Positions 8,317 to 16,519 of a stretch of DNA of 64,000 bases are shown piece by piece. Below the pieces are notes generated by a model. The model saw only the letters and a list, made by a program, of their open reading frames with translations, was not told the origin of the DNA and did no database searches. Position 1 is the stretch's first letter. Each line of letters starts with the position of its first letter. A program made the translations under genes and the position numbers. This DNA comes from CAZAPG01 sp964486935 (lineage in GTDB: Bacteria; Chloroflexota; Anaerolineae; 4572-78; J111), in the NCBI GenBank assembly GCA_964486935.1, contig CAZAPG010000003.1, positions 186,001 through 250,000 on the forward strand. Reading direction: 5' to 3'.

Positions 8317-9452
8317 CCCGCTCTGCTCCGGTTGATAGATTTGGCCATCTCAAAAAGATTGGGCTGGTTTGAAACCAGCCGGTACAGCTCGCTGATGTCG
8401 CGGCTGGTGATTAACCCGGCAAATTGTCCGTTTTCGGCCACCGGCAGGGCGTCTAGATTATCTTCAACCAGCCGTTGCTGAACCGCAAATATCTCTTCGT
8501 CGGGTGATACGGGTTGAATTTCGGTTAACATTACCTGTTCAACGGGCGTTTCATATGGGTGTTGATTCAGCGCCTCAAGCAGCCGGGAATGGGTTAACAG
8601 GCCGACCAACTGCCTGTCAGCGCAAACGGGAAAATCGGCTTGCAGGCTGCTGAGGGTCAGGTCAATCGCCTCTCTCAAGGTAGCTTGCGGGCTAAGCGTG
8701 CGCGTCTCGCGGGAGTAGGCCTGCTCCACCGTCAGCCCTTCCAGCACATAACGAAGCTGGGCCAGTTGGCGTTCGTGATTGGCTCCCATATAAATGAAGA
8801 TGGCAATCAAAATCATAAAAAAGCCGCCGCCCAAAAATCCCCACAAGCCCAATAACCAGGCCAGCCCCTGGCCAATCGACACGGCAATTATGGTAGCGCG
8901 GGCGTAGTGCATTTGGGTTGCCAGCAAAGCCCGCAGCACTCGACCGCCGTCCATTGGAAAGGCCGGCAGCAAATTGAACAGCCCCAGAAAAAGGTTGGAG
9001 ATGTAGGTATAGCTAAAAATCGCCCCAACGGTAAGTTGGCCCAGATTATCCGCGATGTCGGCCAGGCCAATGGTTTGGCCAAACGGCAGGGCCACGACAA
9101 ACATCACGGCCGCCAGCACAAAGTTGACCAGCGGCCCGGCAATGGCAATAACCAGCTCCTGCCCCGGCTTTTCGGGAATGCGCCCCAATTGAGCCACCCC
9201 GCCGATGGGCAACAAAACAATTTGCTGTACGGGGATATTGTAATATTGAGCGGCAAAACTGTGCCCCAGCTCGTGCAGCACCACAATGGCAAACAGCAAC
9301 AGGGTGACAATGACCCCAAAAATTGCGCCCGACCAGCCCTGGTCGCTCAAGAATCCAAACTGAATAGCGCCCCAAATTAAAATCAGTGGAAAGGTAATAT
9401 GCATCTTTATGCTGATGCCTCGCACGGTGAATAAGGGGATTGACCCGTCCAT
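8313..9452 (-). CDS. Site-2 (M50) membrane metalloprotease with CBS pair
   Basis: 379 residues. It has hydrophobic segments with the zinc motif HELGH at residues 60-64, and the second active-site block LLPAFPMDGGR near residue 165. The C-terminal 150 residues carry two CBS repeats (TLSPQATLREA..., MLTEIQPVSPDEEIF...). CBS domains bind adenine nucleotides or S-adenosyl compounds and could tune the protease. The ATG at 9452 has a GGAAG Shine-Dalgarno. It is 19 nt after cbiB and overlaps cobO by 4 nt, so it is embedded in the cobalamin operon although no role there is known. Confidence 0.9.
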   Translation of the reverse strand: MDGSIPLFTVRGISIKMHITFPLILIWGAIQFGFLSDQGWSGAIFGVIVTLLLFAIVVLHELGHSFAAQYYNIPVQQIVLLPIGGVAQLGRIPEKPGQELVIAIAGPLVNFVLAAVMFVVALPFGQTIGLADIADNLGQLTVGAIFSYTYISNLFLGLFNLLPAFPMDGGRVLRALLATQMHYARATIIAVSIGQGLAWLLGLWGFLGGGFFMILIAIFIYMGANHERQLAQLRYVLEGLTVEQAYSRETRTLSPQATLREAIDLTLSSLQADFPVCADRQLVGLLTHSRLLEALNQHPYETPVEQVMLTEIQPVSPDEEIFAVQQRLVEDNLDALPVAENGQFAGLITSRDISELYRLVSNQPNLFEMAKSINRSRAG

Positions 9453-9471
9453 GTTATCTTCCTTTCGCAGC

Positions 9472-10446
9472 TTAATCTGTTTTGCCAGCCGGCCTGAACG
9501 CCAGCGATATCAGACAGATTACCAGCACTACCAGCCCGACACAAATATCGGCCAGACCGATGGCGCGATAAATATCGGCCACAGCCGGTTGCGATGGCCC
9601 GCCGGCCAGCTCATAAACGCCCCGCTTGCTCAGGGTGACCCCCAGCGCCCCGGCCATAGCGCCCATCGTCCAGCCGGCATTGGGACTTGGCGTGCGGCGG
9701 TGCTGGTCGAGCATCACCCGCGCCGCGTGCCGGGCGTTGGCCCCGGCCACTCCCGCCGCAACGACCAGCAGCCAGCCGGTGAGCCGGGCCGGCAGCCAGT
9801 TGAGCGCGTCATCCAGCCGGGCCGGAAATTTGCCCAACTGCTCAAACTCGGCGGTGCGATAGCCCCACATTGCGTCGGCGGTGTTGGCCAGGCGATAGCC
9901 CCAGGCCGCCGGCAGCCCGCCCAGACTATAGGCCAGCAACGGCGCCGTTACGCTGTCGGTTATATTTTCCGCCAGCGATTCGATGGCCGCGCCGGCGACT
10001 TCGTCCGCGGGCAGGTTGCCGGTATCCCGGCTAACCAGATGGCGGCCGGTCAACCGGCGCGCGCCGGGCAGGTCGCCGCCGGAGAGCGCCCCGGTCACCG
10101 CCGCCACACTCCGGCGCAGGTTGCGGTAGGCGAACATTGGCTTTAACAACGTCGCTGTAATGACGACACTAATTGCGGAATACGCAACACGCAATACGGC
10201 CCAATGATTGCGGAGCGCATATGCCCTATTCCGCCTGGCGTTGAGTCTCAACCAGGGCAGCGAGAAGAGCAACAGGCCGGCCAGGGTCCAGCCCGCGCCA
10301 AACCAGAAGCGTTGGCGGGCGGGCGCCAGTTGGCGGCCTCTGCTCAGCCAGTTGCCCATCAGCGCCACCGGGTGAAAGCGGTTGGGCGGATCGCCAAAAG
10401 TCAGGTCTAAGAGCAGGGCGAGCAGAATGATGACAGTTCGACGCAT
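9472..10446 (-). CDS. cbiB: Adenosylcobinamide-phosphate synthase CbiB/CobD
   Basis: 324 residues, close to the family norm. The family N-terminus is visible (LDLTFGDPPNRFHPVALMG), as is the ESLAENITDSVTAPL block. It is a polytopic membrane protein. The enzyme attaches the aminopropanol(-phosphate) arm to adenosylcobyric acid. It lies 11 nt after cobQ, which makes its substrate. A heptamer tract at 10173-10200 encodes the AVLRVAYSAI stretch in the family's variable loop. Confidence 0.93.
   Translation of the reverse strand: MRRTVIILLALLLDLTFGDPPNRFHPVALMGNWLSRGRQLAPARQRFWFGAGWTLAGLLLFSLPWLRLNARRNRAYALRNHWAVLRVAYSAISVVITATLLKPMFAYRNLRRSVAAVTGALSGGDLPGARRLTGRHLVSRDTGNLPADEVAGAAIESLAENITDSVTAPLLAYSLGGLPAAWGYRLANTADAMWGYRTAEFEQLGKFPARLDDALNWLPARLTGWLLVVAAGVAGANARHAARVMLDQHRRTPSPNAGWTMGAMAGALGVTLSKRGVYELAGGPSQPAVADIYRAIGLADICVGLVVLVICLISLAFRPAGKTD
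10173..10200. repeat. Heptamer tandem repeat inside cbiB
   Basis: TTGCGGA, ATACGCA, ACACGCA and ATACGGC lie side by side and in frame in cbiB. The 7-bp period matches the arrays in cobN and cbiA, but the sequence differs. Confidence 0.7.
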
Positions 10447-10457
10447 AAATGTTTCAA

Positions 10458-11951
10458 TTATCCAAAAATTGTCTTTGCCACCGCGTCCATATCCAGATGG
10501 GCCTGCGCGTGGTCGGCCAGACGGTTGTAGGCTTGCTCCCGGTCAAATCGTTGGCCGGCCCCCTGCCAGCCGAGACTGCGCAGCCAGGCGTGGCGCAGAA
10601 TATCGTTATCAAAAATGCCGTGCAGATAAGTGCCCCAGATTTTACCGCCGTTGCTGACAAGGCCATCGGCGTGGCGGTCCCGACCAATCAGGCACAGCGG
10701 CGGGGCGTCCGCGCCATTGACGGGACGGCTGCGCCCCATGTGGATCTCGTAGCCCTGAATGGGGCTGCCGCGCAGCGGGGCAAAAGGGCCGGTTTCGGCT
10801 TGCAGGGTGGCCTGCACCTGCACCGTGCGTTTATCTCCGGCAAAGGTAGTGGCCAGAGGCAGCAACCCCAGCCCGGAGGCCGCCGCGCCGGGGCTGGCTT
10901 CCACGCCGGCGGGGTCAATCAGACTATGGCCCAAAATCTGGTAGCCGCCGCAGATGCCCACCGTTGGCGTGCCGCCGCGGGCCAGCGATACAAGACGTTC
11001 GGCCAGCCCGGTTTCATTGAGCCAGGCCAGGTCGGCCAGCGTCATTTTTGAGCCGGGCAGAATAATCGCCGCCGGTTGTCCCAACTCATCCAGGCGACTG
11101 ACGTAGCGTACCGTTACTCCCGGCTCGCCGGCCAGCGGGTCAAAATCATCAAAGTTGGAAATGTGCGGCAACCTGATAACGACGATATCCACCCCCGCCC
11201 CCCCGCTTTTATGCTCCCGCTCCTCCAGCGCCACCGAATCCTCGGCGGCGATGCCAATATCGGGCAGGTGAGGGATGACGCCCAGCGTGGGCACGCCAAA
11301 GGCCCGCTGTTGCAGCAGGTGCAGCCCATCGCCCAGCAGGCTGATATCGCCGCGAAACTTGTTGATGACAAACCCCTTTACCAGCGCGCGCTCCTCCGGC
11401 TCCAGCAGCACCATTGTGCCGACCAGCGCGGCAAAAACGCCGCCCCGGTCAATATCGCCGACCAGCAGCACGGGCGCCTGGGCGTGGCGGGCGACGCGCA
11501 TATTCACAATATCGCCCGCTTTCAGGTTGATTTCCGCCGGGCTGCCCGCGCCCTCGATAATCACTAAATCAACCCGCTGGCGCAACCGGTCGAGCGCGGC
11601 GGTCACGTGCTCCCACAGAAACTGTTTCAGGCTGAGCCAGTTGCCGGCCTCGATGTGGGTGTGATGCCGGCCATTCAGAACAACCTGGCTGCGCCCCTGG
11701 CCTTCCGGCTTGAGCAGAACCGGATTCATATCGACATGGGGCGGCAGGCCGGCGGCTTCGGCCTGGGCCACTGTGGCCCGGCCTATCTCGTGCCCTTCGG
11801 GCGTAACGCCGGCGTTGAGCGCCATATTTTGGGCCTTGAAAGGGGCCACCCGATAGCCCTGCCGGGCAAAAATTCGGCACATAGCGGTTACCAGAATTGA
11901 CTTGCCGGCGTTGGAGTGGGTGCCCATAATCATCAGGGTTTTGGCGGGCAT
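10458..11951 (-). CDS. cobQ: Cobyric acid synthase CobQ/CbiP
   Basis: 497 residues, the usual length. The N-terminal ATP-binding domain has GTHSNAGKS (residues 10-18) and FKAQNMALNAGV. The C-terminal glutamine amidotransferase-like domain has the nucleophile Cys in GICGGYQILG and the catalytic-region His in YLHGIFDND. It amidates side chains b, d, e and g of adenosylcobyrinate a,c-diamide to give adenosylcobyric acid. It sits between btuD and cbiB in the operon. Confidence 0.95.
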   Translation of the reverse strand: MPAKTLMIMGTHSNAGKSILVTAMCRIFARQGYRVAPFKAQNMALNAGVTPEGHEIGRATVAQAEAAGLPPHVDMNPVLLKPEGQGRSQVVLNGRHHTHIEAGNWLSLKQFLWEHVTAALDRLRQRVDLVIIEGAGSPAEINLKAGDIVNMRVARHAQAPVLLVGDIDRGGVFAALVGTMVLLEPEERALVKGFVINKFRGDISLLGDGLHLLQQRAFGVPTLGVIPHLPDIGIAAEDSVALEEREHKSGGAGVDIVVIRLPHISNFDDFDPLAGEPGVTVRYVSRLDELGQPAAIILPGSKMTLADLAWLNETGLAERLVSLARGGTPTVGICGGYQILGHSLIDPAGVEASPGAAASGLGLLPLATTFAGDKRTVQVQATLQAETGPFAPLRGSPIQGYEIHMGRSRPVNGADAPPLCLIGRDRHADGLVSNGGKIWGTYLHGIFDNDILRHAWLRSLGWQGAGQRFDREQAYNRLADHAQAHLDMDAVAKTIFG

Positions 11952-11968
11952 CGGGTCTCTTTAACCTC

Positions 11969-12793
11969 TCAGTTGACCGCTGGCTCGGCGACGGGCAACG
12001 GCAGCACGCTAAGCGCCCACTGCCCCGACGGGTCGCGGTATAGTTGGGTTTCAAGCCCAAACACGGCCCGCAGGTGACGGGTCTGCAGCACTTCGGTGGG
12101 GGGGCCGGCCACCTGAATCTGGCCGCGATTGAGTAAAATCAGCCGGTTGCAGTAGCGGGCCGCCAGCTCCAGGTCGTGAATGGCCATCAACGCAGCCAAT
12201 TGATACTCTTGCACCAGCGTTTGCAGTAAACTGAGGGCCTGGTGCTGGTAATTGATATCCAGATTGGCGATGGGTTCATCCAGCAGCAGAATGGCCGGCT
12301 CCTGAGCCAGCGCCCGCGCAATCAGTACCCGCTGCTGCTCACCGCCGGAGAGGGTGTTGAGCGGGCGGTGGCGAAATGACGTCAGTTGCAGGCGGGCCAG
12401 CGCATTTTCCACGGCGGCTGCGTCTTTGCCGTTAAAAAAGGAGAGCCAGTGGCGATGCGGGTAGCGCCCCATCCGCACCACGTGTTCCACGCTGTATGGC
12501 CATGCCGCATTGGCGGATTGGGGAACGCGGCCAATTTGCCGGGCAACTTCGCGCGGCGATAGCTGCCAGATATTGTGGCCGTTTAGCAAAACGCGGCCGC
12601 TTTGCAGCGGTAACAGGCGAGCCAGCGCCCGCAGCAGGGTGGTTTTCCCCGCGCCGTTGGGGCCTATCAGGCCGACCAGTTCCCCCGGATACAGGCTTAA
12701 ATCGATATTATTCAAGACCGGGTGGCGGCCATTGGTGGCGTAGGCGCAGCCAATTTGTTGAGCTTTCAGGCAGGGCAAGGGTTGGGTTGTCAT
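11969..12793 (-). CDS. btuD: Cobalamin/iron-siderophore-type ABC transporter ATPase
   Basis: 274 residues. Walker A is GPNGAGKTT (about residue 41), the signature is LSGGEQQR, and Walker B is LLLDEP, followed by a D-loop and switch His (AIHDLELA). FecE/BtuD-family ATPases power uptake of vitamin B12 or siderophores through a FecCD-type permease. Its position right after btuF-btuC, downstream of a cobalamin riboswitch, supports corrinoid as substrate. Confidence 0.9.
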   Translation of the reverse strand: MTTQPLPCLKAQQIGCAYATNGRHPVLNNIDLSLYPGELVGLIGPNGAGKTTLLRALARLLPLQSGRVLLNGHNIWQLSPREVARQIGRVPQSANAAWPYSVEHVVRMGRYPHRHWLSFFNGKDAAAVENALARLQLTSFRHRPLNTLSGGEQQRVLIARALAQEPAILLLDEPIANLDINYQHQALSLLQTLVQEYQLAALMAIHDLELAARYCNRLILLNRGQIQVAGPPTEVLQTRHLRAVFGLETQLYRDPSGQWALSVLPLPVAEPAVN

Positions 12794-12806
12794 TATCTGA
12801 AATCCG

Positions 12807-13841
12807 TCAGAAACTTTCTCGTCGGGTTGCCAGTAGATAAAGAAAAAACGGCGCTCCCAGCAGCGCAGTCAAAATGCCCACCGGCAGTTCGATGGGGGCC
12901 AGAATGGTGCGGGCGGCGGTATCGGCCACTACCAGCAGGAGCGCACCCATCAGGGCGCTGGCCGGAATCAGCCGGCTGTGAACCGGTCCCCACAAGACCC
13001 GGACCGTATGGGGCGCGATTAATCCTACAAAGCCGATAATGCCGCTGCTGGCAACGGCGGCGGCGGTGGCCAGGGTCGCAAAAATCACAATCAGCAGCCG
13101 AATCCGGGGTACCGACACGCCCAGCCCCTGCGCTGTCTCTTCGCCAAAGGCCAGCACATCCAGGGGACGGGTCAACAACCCCAAACCGAGTAATCCGGGC
13201 AGCACATATGGCAGCGCCCGCCCCAGGTCATCCCAACTGCGGCCGGAAAAACCGCCCAGCAACCAGAAGAAGATATTCACAAAATCCTGGTCATTCAGCA
13301 CCATCAGCAGCGACACCCCGGCTGAAAAGAGCGAGCTGAGGGCCGCGCCGGCCAGCAACAGGGCCATCAAATCAGTTTGTTTGCTGGCGGTGCTGATGCC
13401 GTAGGCAATCCCTACGGCCAGCAAGGCCCCCACAAAGGCGGCCAGCGGCATCGGGCCAAAGCCCAGCCAGGAGGCAGTCCAGCCCAGCGTAACGGCCAGC
13501 GTGGCCCCCAATGCCGCGCCTCCTGACGCGCCGATGACAAACGGGTCGGCCAGAGGGTTGCGAAACAGCCCCTGAAAGGCGGCCCCGGCCCCGGCCAGCG
13601 CCGCTCCGGCAACGGCAACCAGCAACACCCGCGCCAGGCGAAAATCCCAGACGATGGTCTGGATTGCCGGGTTTATGTCGCCGGGTGCGGCCAGCGCGGC
13701 CCAAACCTGCGCCGGCGCGATGGTGACCGCGCCCAACCCCAAACTCAGGAAGATGGCCAGCGTCAGCAAGCTTGACAGCAGCAGCATCGGCCAGATAAAA
13801 CCTGGCAGCGGGTGGCTAAAAAAGGTTCGGGTGAAGGGCAC
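12807..13841 (-). CDS. btuC: FecCD/BtuC-type ABC permease for corrinoids
   Basis: 344 residues and about ten hydrophobic segments. Family blocks are visible: FRNPLADPFVIGASGGAALG, and GFVGLIAPHTVRVLWGPVHS near the cytoplasmic coupling helix. The start is GTG at 13841 with GGAAGAGA upstream, overlapping the end of btuF by 26 nt. An in-frame ATG at 13787 is a shorter alternative. It forms the membrane channel with the BtuD-like ATPase and receives substrate from BtuF. Confidence 0.9.
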   Translation of the reverse strand: MPFTRTFFSHPLPGFIWPMLLLSSLLTLAIFLSLGLGAVTIAPAQVWAALAAPGDINPAIQTIVWDFRLARVLLVAVAGAALAGAGAAFQGLFRNPLADPFVIGASGGAALGATLAVTLGWTASWLGFGPMPLAAFVGALLAVGIAYGISTASKQTDLMALLLAGAALSSLFSAGVSLLMVLNDQDFVNIFFWLLGGFSGRSWDDLGRALPYVLPGLLGLGLLTRPLDVLAFGEETAQGLGVSVPRIRLLIVIFATLATAAAVASSGIIGFVGLIAPHTVRVLWGPVHSRLIPASALMGALLLVVADTAARTILAPIELPVGILTALLGAPFFLYLLATRRESF

Positions 13842-14760
13842 GGGCTATCTCTTCCAAAATGTTAACAATCCGCGGTCCGGCCCGGCTGACCATATCGCTG
13901 TCGAGCAGATAGATTTGCTTATTCTGAACGGCGGCAATATTGGCCCAACCCGGCCTGGCCGCAATTTTTTCAGGGAGCAGGGCTTCTTCATGGTCGTGCG
14001 GCCCCAGAATTACATCGGGATTGCGCGCCACAATCACTTCCGCGCTAACCTGGGGCCAATCTTCGCGCACGTCGCTAAAAATACTTTTGCCGCCGGCCAA
14101 TTCAATCATCTGGCCGATAAAGGTGTCCGGTCCGGCCGTCATCAGTGGTTCGTCCCACACTTCATAAAAAACAGTGGGGCGCTGGTCGGCCGGGATGGCC
14201 GCGACTCTGGCTTTTACTGCCTCTGTCCGCCGGCGCAAATCGTTCACCAGAGCCGTAGCCTCAGCCGGATGGTTGGTGGCCTGGCCGACCAGCTCAATAT
14301 TGGCGTAAATGTCCTCAAACGTATCCGGCTGCAAGGCGATGACCGTCAGGCCGGCCTGCTCCAAAATGGGAATCACCTCGTCCTGAGAGCCGCTGGCCAA
14401 AACTAGGTCGGGTTCCAGGGCGACTATGGCCTCGATGCTGAGCGATTTGTTGGTGATACCGCCGACCTGCTGGCGGGTGGCAGCTTCCGGGGGATAGTTG
14501 CAAAAGCTGGTTACGCCGACCACCAGCTCGCCGGCGCCTACGGCAAACAGAATTTCGGTATTGCTGGGCAACAGCGAGACAACGCGCTGCGGGGCGCTCT
14601 CGATAGTTACCTGGCGGCCCAAATCGTCGGCCAGGGCCAGGGGAAAGGTAATCGCTGCCGGAGCTTTAGGCGCGGCGGCGGGCGTAGCCGCCGCGCCGCA
14701 GCCGGCTGACAGCAGGATAAACAAACTAATAACAACAAAGAAGTAACGATTTTTGTTCAT
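13816..14760 (-). CDS. btuF: Corrinoid-binding lipoprotein BtuF-like
   Basis: 314 residues from ATG 14760. The N-terminus MNKNRYFFVV is followed by a hydrophobic core and the lipobox LSAGC, then an Ala/Pro linker. The mature part is a class III periplasmic-binding fold (RVVSLLPSNTEILFAVGAGE..., LVVGVTSFCNYP). The frame is open further upstream, but that part translates the riboswitch leader and is rejected. It binds B12 or cobinamide outside the membrane and delivers it to BtuC. It is the first gene after the riboswitch/terminator. Confidence 0.9.
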   Translation of the reverse strand: MNKNRYFFVVISLFILLSAGCGAAATPAAAPKAPAAITFPLALADDLGRQVTIESAPQRVVSLLPSNTEILFAVGAGELVVGVTSFCNYPPEAATRQQVGGITNKSLSIEAIVALEPDLVLASGSQDEVIPILEQAGLTVIALQPDTFEDIYANIELVGQATNHPAEATALVNDLRRRTEAVKARVAAIPADQRPTVFYEVWDEPLMTAGPDTFIGQMIELAGGKSIFSDVREDWPQVSAEVIVARNPDVILGPHDHEEALLPEKIAARPGWANIAAVQNKQIYLLDSDMVSRAGPRIVNILEEIARALHPNLF

Positions 14761-14802
14761 ACATTCCGGTTGCGAAGCCACAAAGCAGCCCGTATAAACA
14801 CA

Positions 14803-14824
14803 AAGCCCGCCGGGTGGCGGGCTT
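14803..14824 (-). terminator. Terminator hairpin, expression platform of the riboswitch
   Basis: AAGCCCGCC and GGCGGGCTT form a perfect 9-bp stem with a 4-nt loop. On the - strand it is followed by TGTGTTT, a weak U tract. It lies between the riboswitch core (14891-15034) and the btuF start (14760), as expected for transcription attenuation. Confidence 0.75.
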
Positions 14825-14890
14825 AAGCTAGATGGCGCGTCTCTGCTCTGGCCTCGCCCTCCTATTCCGCGTAGGTGGTTACGAGACAAT

Positions 14891-15034
14891 GCAGCAGCGG
14901 GAATTCGGACTTTTCAGTCAATATTTGATAATTGCTGATTGACTGATTACCGTTGCGGGACAGTGCCGGACTTGCACCGGTCTTTCCCCACGCCAGGGCG
15001 TACCCAGGACATCCGGGTCGATGGGCACTGCTGC
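14891..15034 (-). promoter_or_regulatory. Cobalamin riboswitch
   Basis: Read on the - strand, the core matches the AdoCbl aptamer: GGGGAAAGACCGGTGCAAG, then a CCCGCAACGG block, then a B12-box-like AGTCCGAATTCCCGC near 14911. A closing P1 helix is visible: GCAGCAG (15034-15028) pairs with CTGCTGC (14897-14891). Binding of cobalamin should favour the downstream terminator and switch off btuF-btuC-btuD-cobQ-cbiB and following genes. It lies after cbiA, so the upstream part of the locus is not under this copy. Confidence 0.93.
14914..14946. repeat. Inverted/heptamer repeat in the variable arm of the riboswitch
   Basis: TCAGTCAAT and ATTGACTGA are exact inverted 9-mers at the ends of this tract, and the interior runs in 7-bp steps (ATATTTG, ATAATTG, CTGATTG). 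It forms the peripheral stem between the CCGCAACGG block and the B12 box. Confidence 0.7.
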
Positions 15035-15056
15035 GCTGGTCTGATTAATTAAAAAC

Positions 15057-15085
15057 AAAGTAACACGGGTTGGCCGGATTGTCAA
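15057..15085 (-). promoter_or_regulatory. Putative sigma-70 promoter for the riboswitch-led operon
   Basis: On the - strand, TTGACA (15085-15080) is a perfect -35 box, and TACTTT (15062-15057) is a weak -10 at 17-nt spacing. The predicted start near 15050 lies just upstream of the P1 stem of the riboswitch. Confidence 0.5.
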
Positions 15086-15108
15086 ATGTATTTGATTGGC
15101 ACAGGTCA

Positions 15109-16518
15109 TCATAATTGCCCGGCCCGCCACGACCGGCAGGCCTGCACAAAATTTTGCGCCAGTTGTGGCCGGTGAGCAAAATGCAAATGCACATAAGAGG
15201 CGATAAGATTGCCCCGGCTGTACCCATCCGGGTGAGGGTTGTCGCTGCCCCGGCGCGGCTGAATGAGCCAGGCCGGCGAGTCGCCGGGTTGCTCCCATTT
15301 GCTCCAGTGGAACTCGTGGCCGCGTGTAGTGACGCCCGGCGGCAGCAGAAAGTTACCGCCGGGTGATTCGACGACGCGATAGCCCAGGCTCATCAGGCGG
15401 GGCTGCATATGGGCCTCACCCGGAACCAGCCCCACCATCGGATGGCGCTGGCCGGCCAGGTCAACAATGGCTTCAGTCAGGTACATAAAGCCGCCGCACT
15501 CGGCGTAGATAGGCATTCCGGCGGCGTGGGCCTGGCGCAGCGCCGCCATTAACGGCCTGTTGGCGGCCAGTTGCGCGGCATAGATTTCGGGGAAACCGCC
15601 ACCGAGATAAAGGCCAGCGCTGCCGGCGGGCAGTTCGGTATCAGTTTGGGGGCTGAAGAAGGCAATCTTGGCAGAGTGCTCGCGCAGTAAGTCCAGGTTA
15701 TCCTCATAGTAGAAACTGAAGGCCGAGTCGCGGGCCACGGCGATGGTCGTTTTGGGTTTCAGCTTTTTAGTTTCAGGTTTCCCCTTGGCGGGGACAGGCA
15801 GGTTGTGGGTTTTGGGGGATGAGGGGGCAGCAGAATTACCGGCAATGGCTAAAATCTGCTCCAGGTTGAAGTATTGCTCAATGAGATAGGCGGCGTGGTT
15901 GATAAAGGCGGACAGTTCGCCGCGCTCATCGGTGGGGACGAGGCCCAGGTGACGTTCGGGAATATGGAGATTGGCTTCTTTGGGTAGCCAGCCGACCACG
16001 GGCAGTCCGGTTGCCTGCTCCGCTGCCAGTTTGACTCCCTCATAATGTCCTTTGGAACCGCAGCGATTCAGAATAAAGCCGGCCAGGTTGAGGCCCGTAT
16101 CAAATTTCGCATAGCCAATTACTATCGCCCCCACCGAACGAGCCATTTTACCCACATCCACCACCAAAAGGACAGGAGAACGGGTCAGTTTGGCTATCTG
16201 GGCGCTGCTGCCCTCTTCGCTATCGTAACTGAAACCGTCAAACAGGCCCATCACGCCTTCAATAACAGCAATGCCGGCCGGGGAGGCCGCCTGTTCAAAC
16301 AGGGCCAGCGCCCGGTCGGGCGGCACCATCCAGGTGTCGATATTGCGGCAAGGCCGCCCGGCGGCCAGGGTGTGATAGGTCGGGTCAATGTAATCCGGCC
16401 CGGCCTTGAATGGCTGCACCTGCAAACCTCGCCGCCGCAACGCCGCAATGATGCCCATCGTAATGATTGTTTTGCCAACGCCGGACTGCGTTCCGGCAAT
16501 TAAGAGGCTGGCTGCCAT
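15109..16518 (-). CDS. cbiA: Cobyrinate a,c-diamide synthase CbiA/CobB
   Basis: 469 residues from ATG 16518, where the protein begins MAASLLIAGTQSGVGKT with the P-loop. It is one base after the upstream gene's stop; the longer frame upstream has no family similarity. The C-terminal glutaminase-like domain has the nucleophile Cys in YAECGGFMYL and family block FSFYYEDNLDLL. It amidates the a and c side chains of cobyrinate or hydrogenobyrinate. A heptamer tract (15754-15781) encodes the KPETKKLKPK linker between the two domains. Confidence 0.93.
   Translation of the reverse strand: MAASLLIAGTQSGVGKTIITMGIIAALRRRGLQVQPFKAGPDYIDPTYHTLAAGRPCRNIDTWMVPPDRALALFEQAASPAGIAVIEGVMGLFDGFSYDSEEGSSAQIAKLTRSPVLLVVDVGKMARSVGAIVIGYAKFDTGLNLAGFILNRCGSKGHYEGVKLAAEQATGLPVVGWLPKEANLHIPERHLGLVPTDERGELSAFINHAAYLIEQYFNLEQILAIAGNSAAPSSPKTHNLPVPAKGKPETKKLKPKTTIAVARDSAFSFYYEDNLDLLREHSAKIAFFSPQTDTELPAGSAGLYLGGGFPEIYAAQLAANRPLMAALRQAHAAGMPIYAECGGFMYLTEAIVDLAGQRHPMVGLVPGEAHMQPRLMSLGYRVVESPGGNFLLPPGVTTRGHEFHWSKWEQPGDSPAWLIQPRRGSDNPHPDGYSRGNLIASYVHLHFAHRPQLAQNFVQACRSWRAGQL
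15754..15781. repeat. Heptamer tandem repeat inside cbiA
   Basis: GGGTTTC, AGCTTTT, TAGTTTC and AGGTTTC are four adjacent 7-mers. They sit in frame in the interdomain linker of CbiA, a position that tolerates insertion. Confidence 0.75.
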
Positions 16519-16519
16519 T

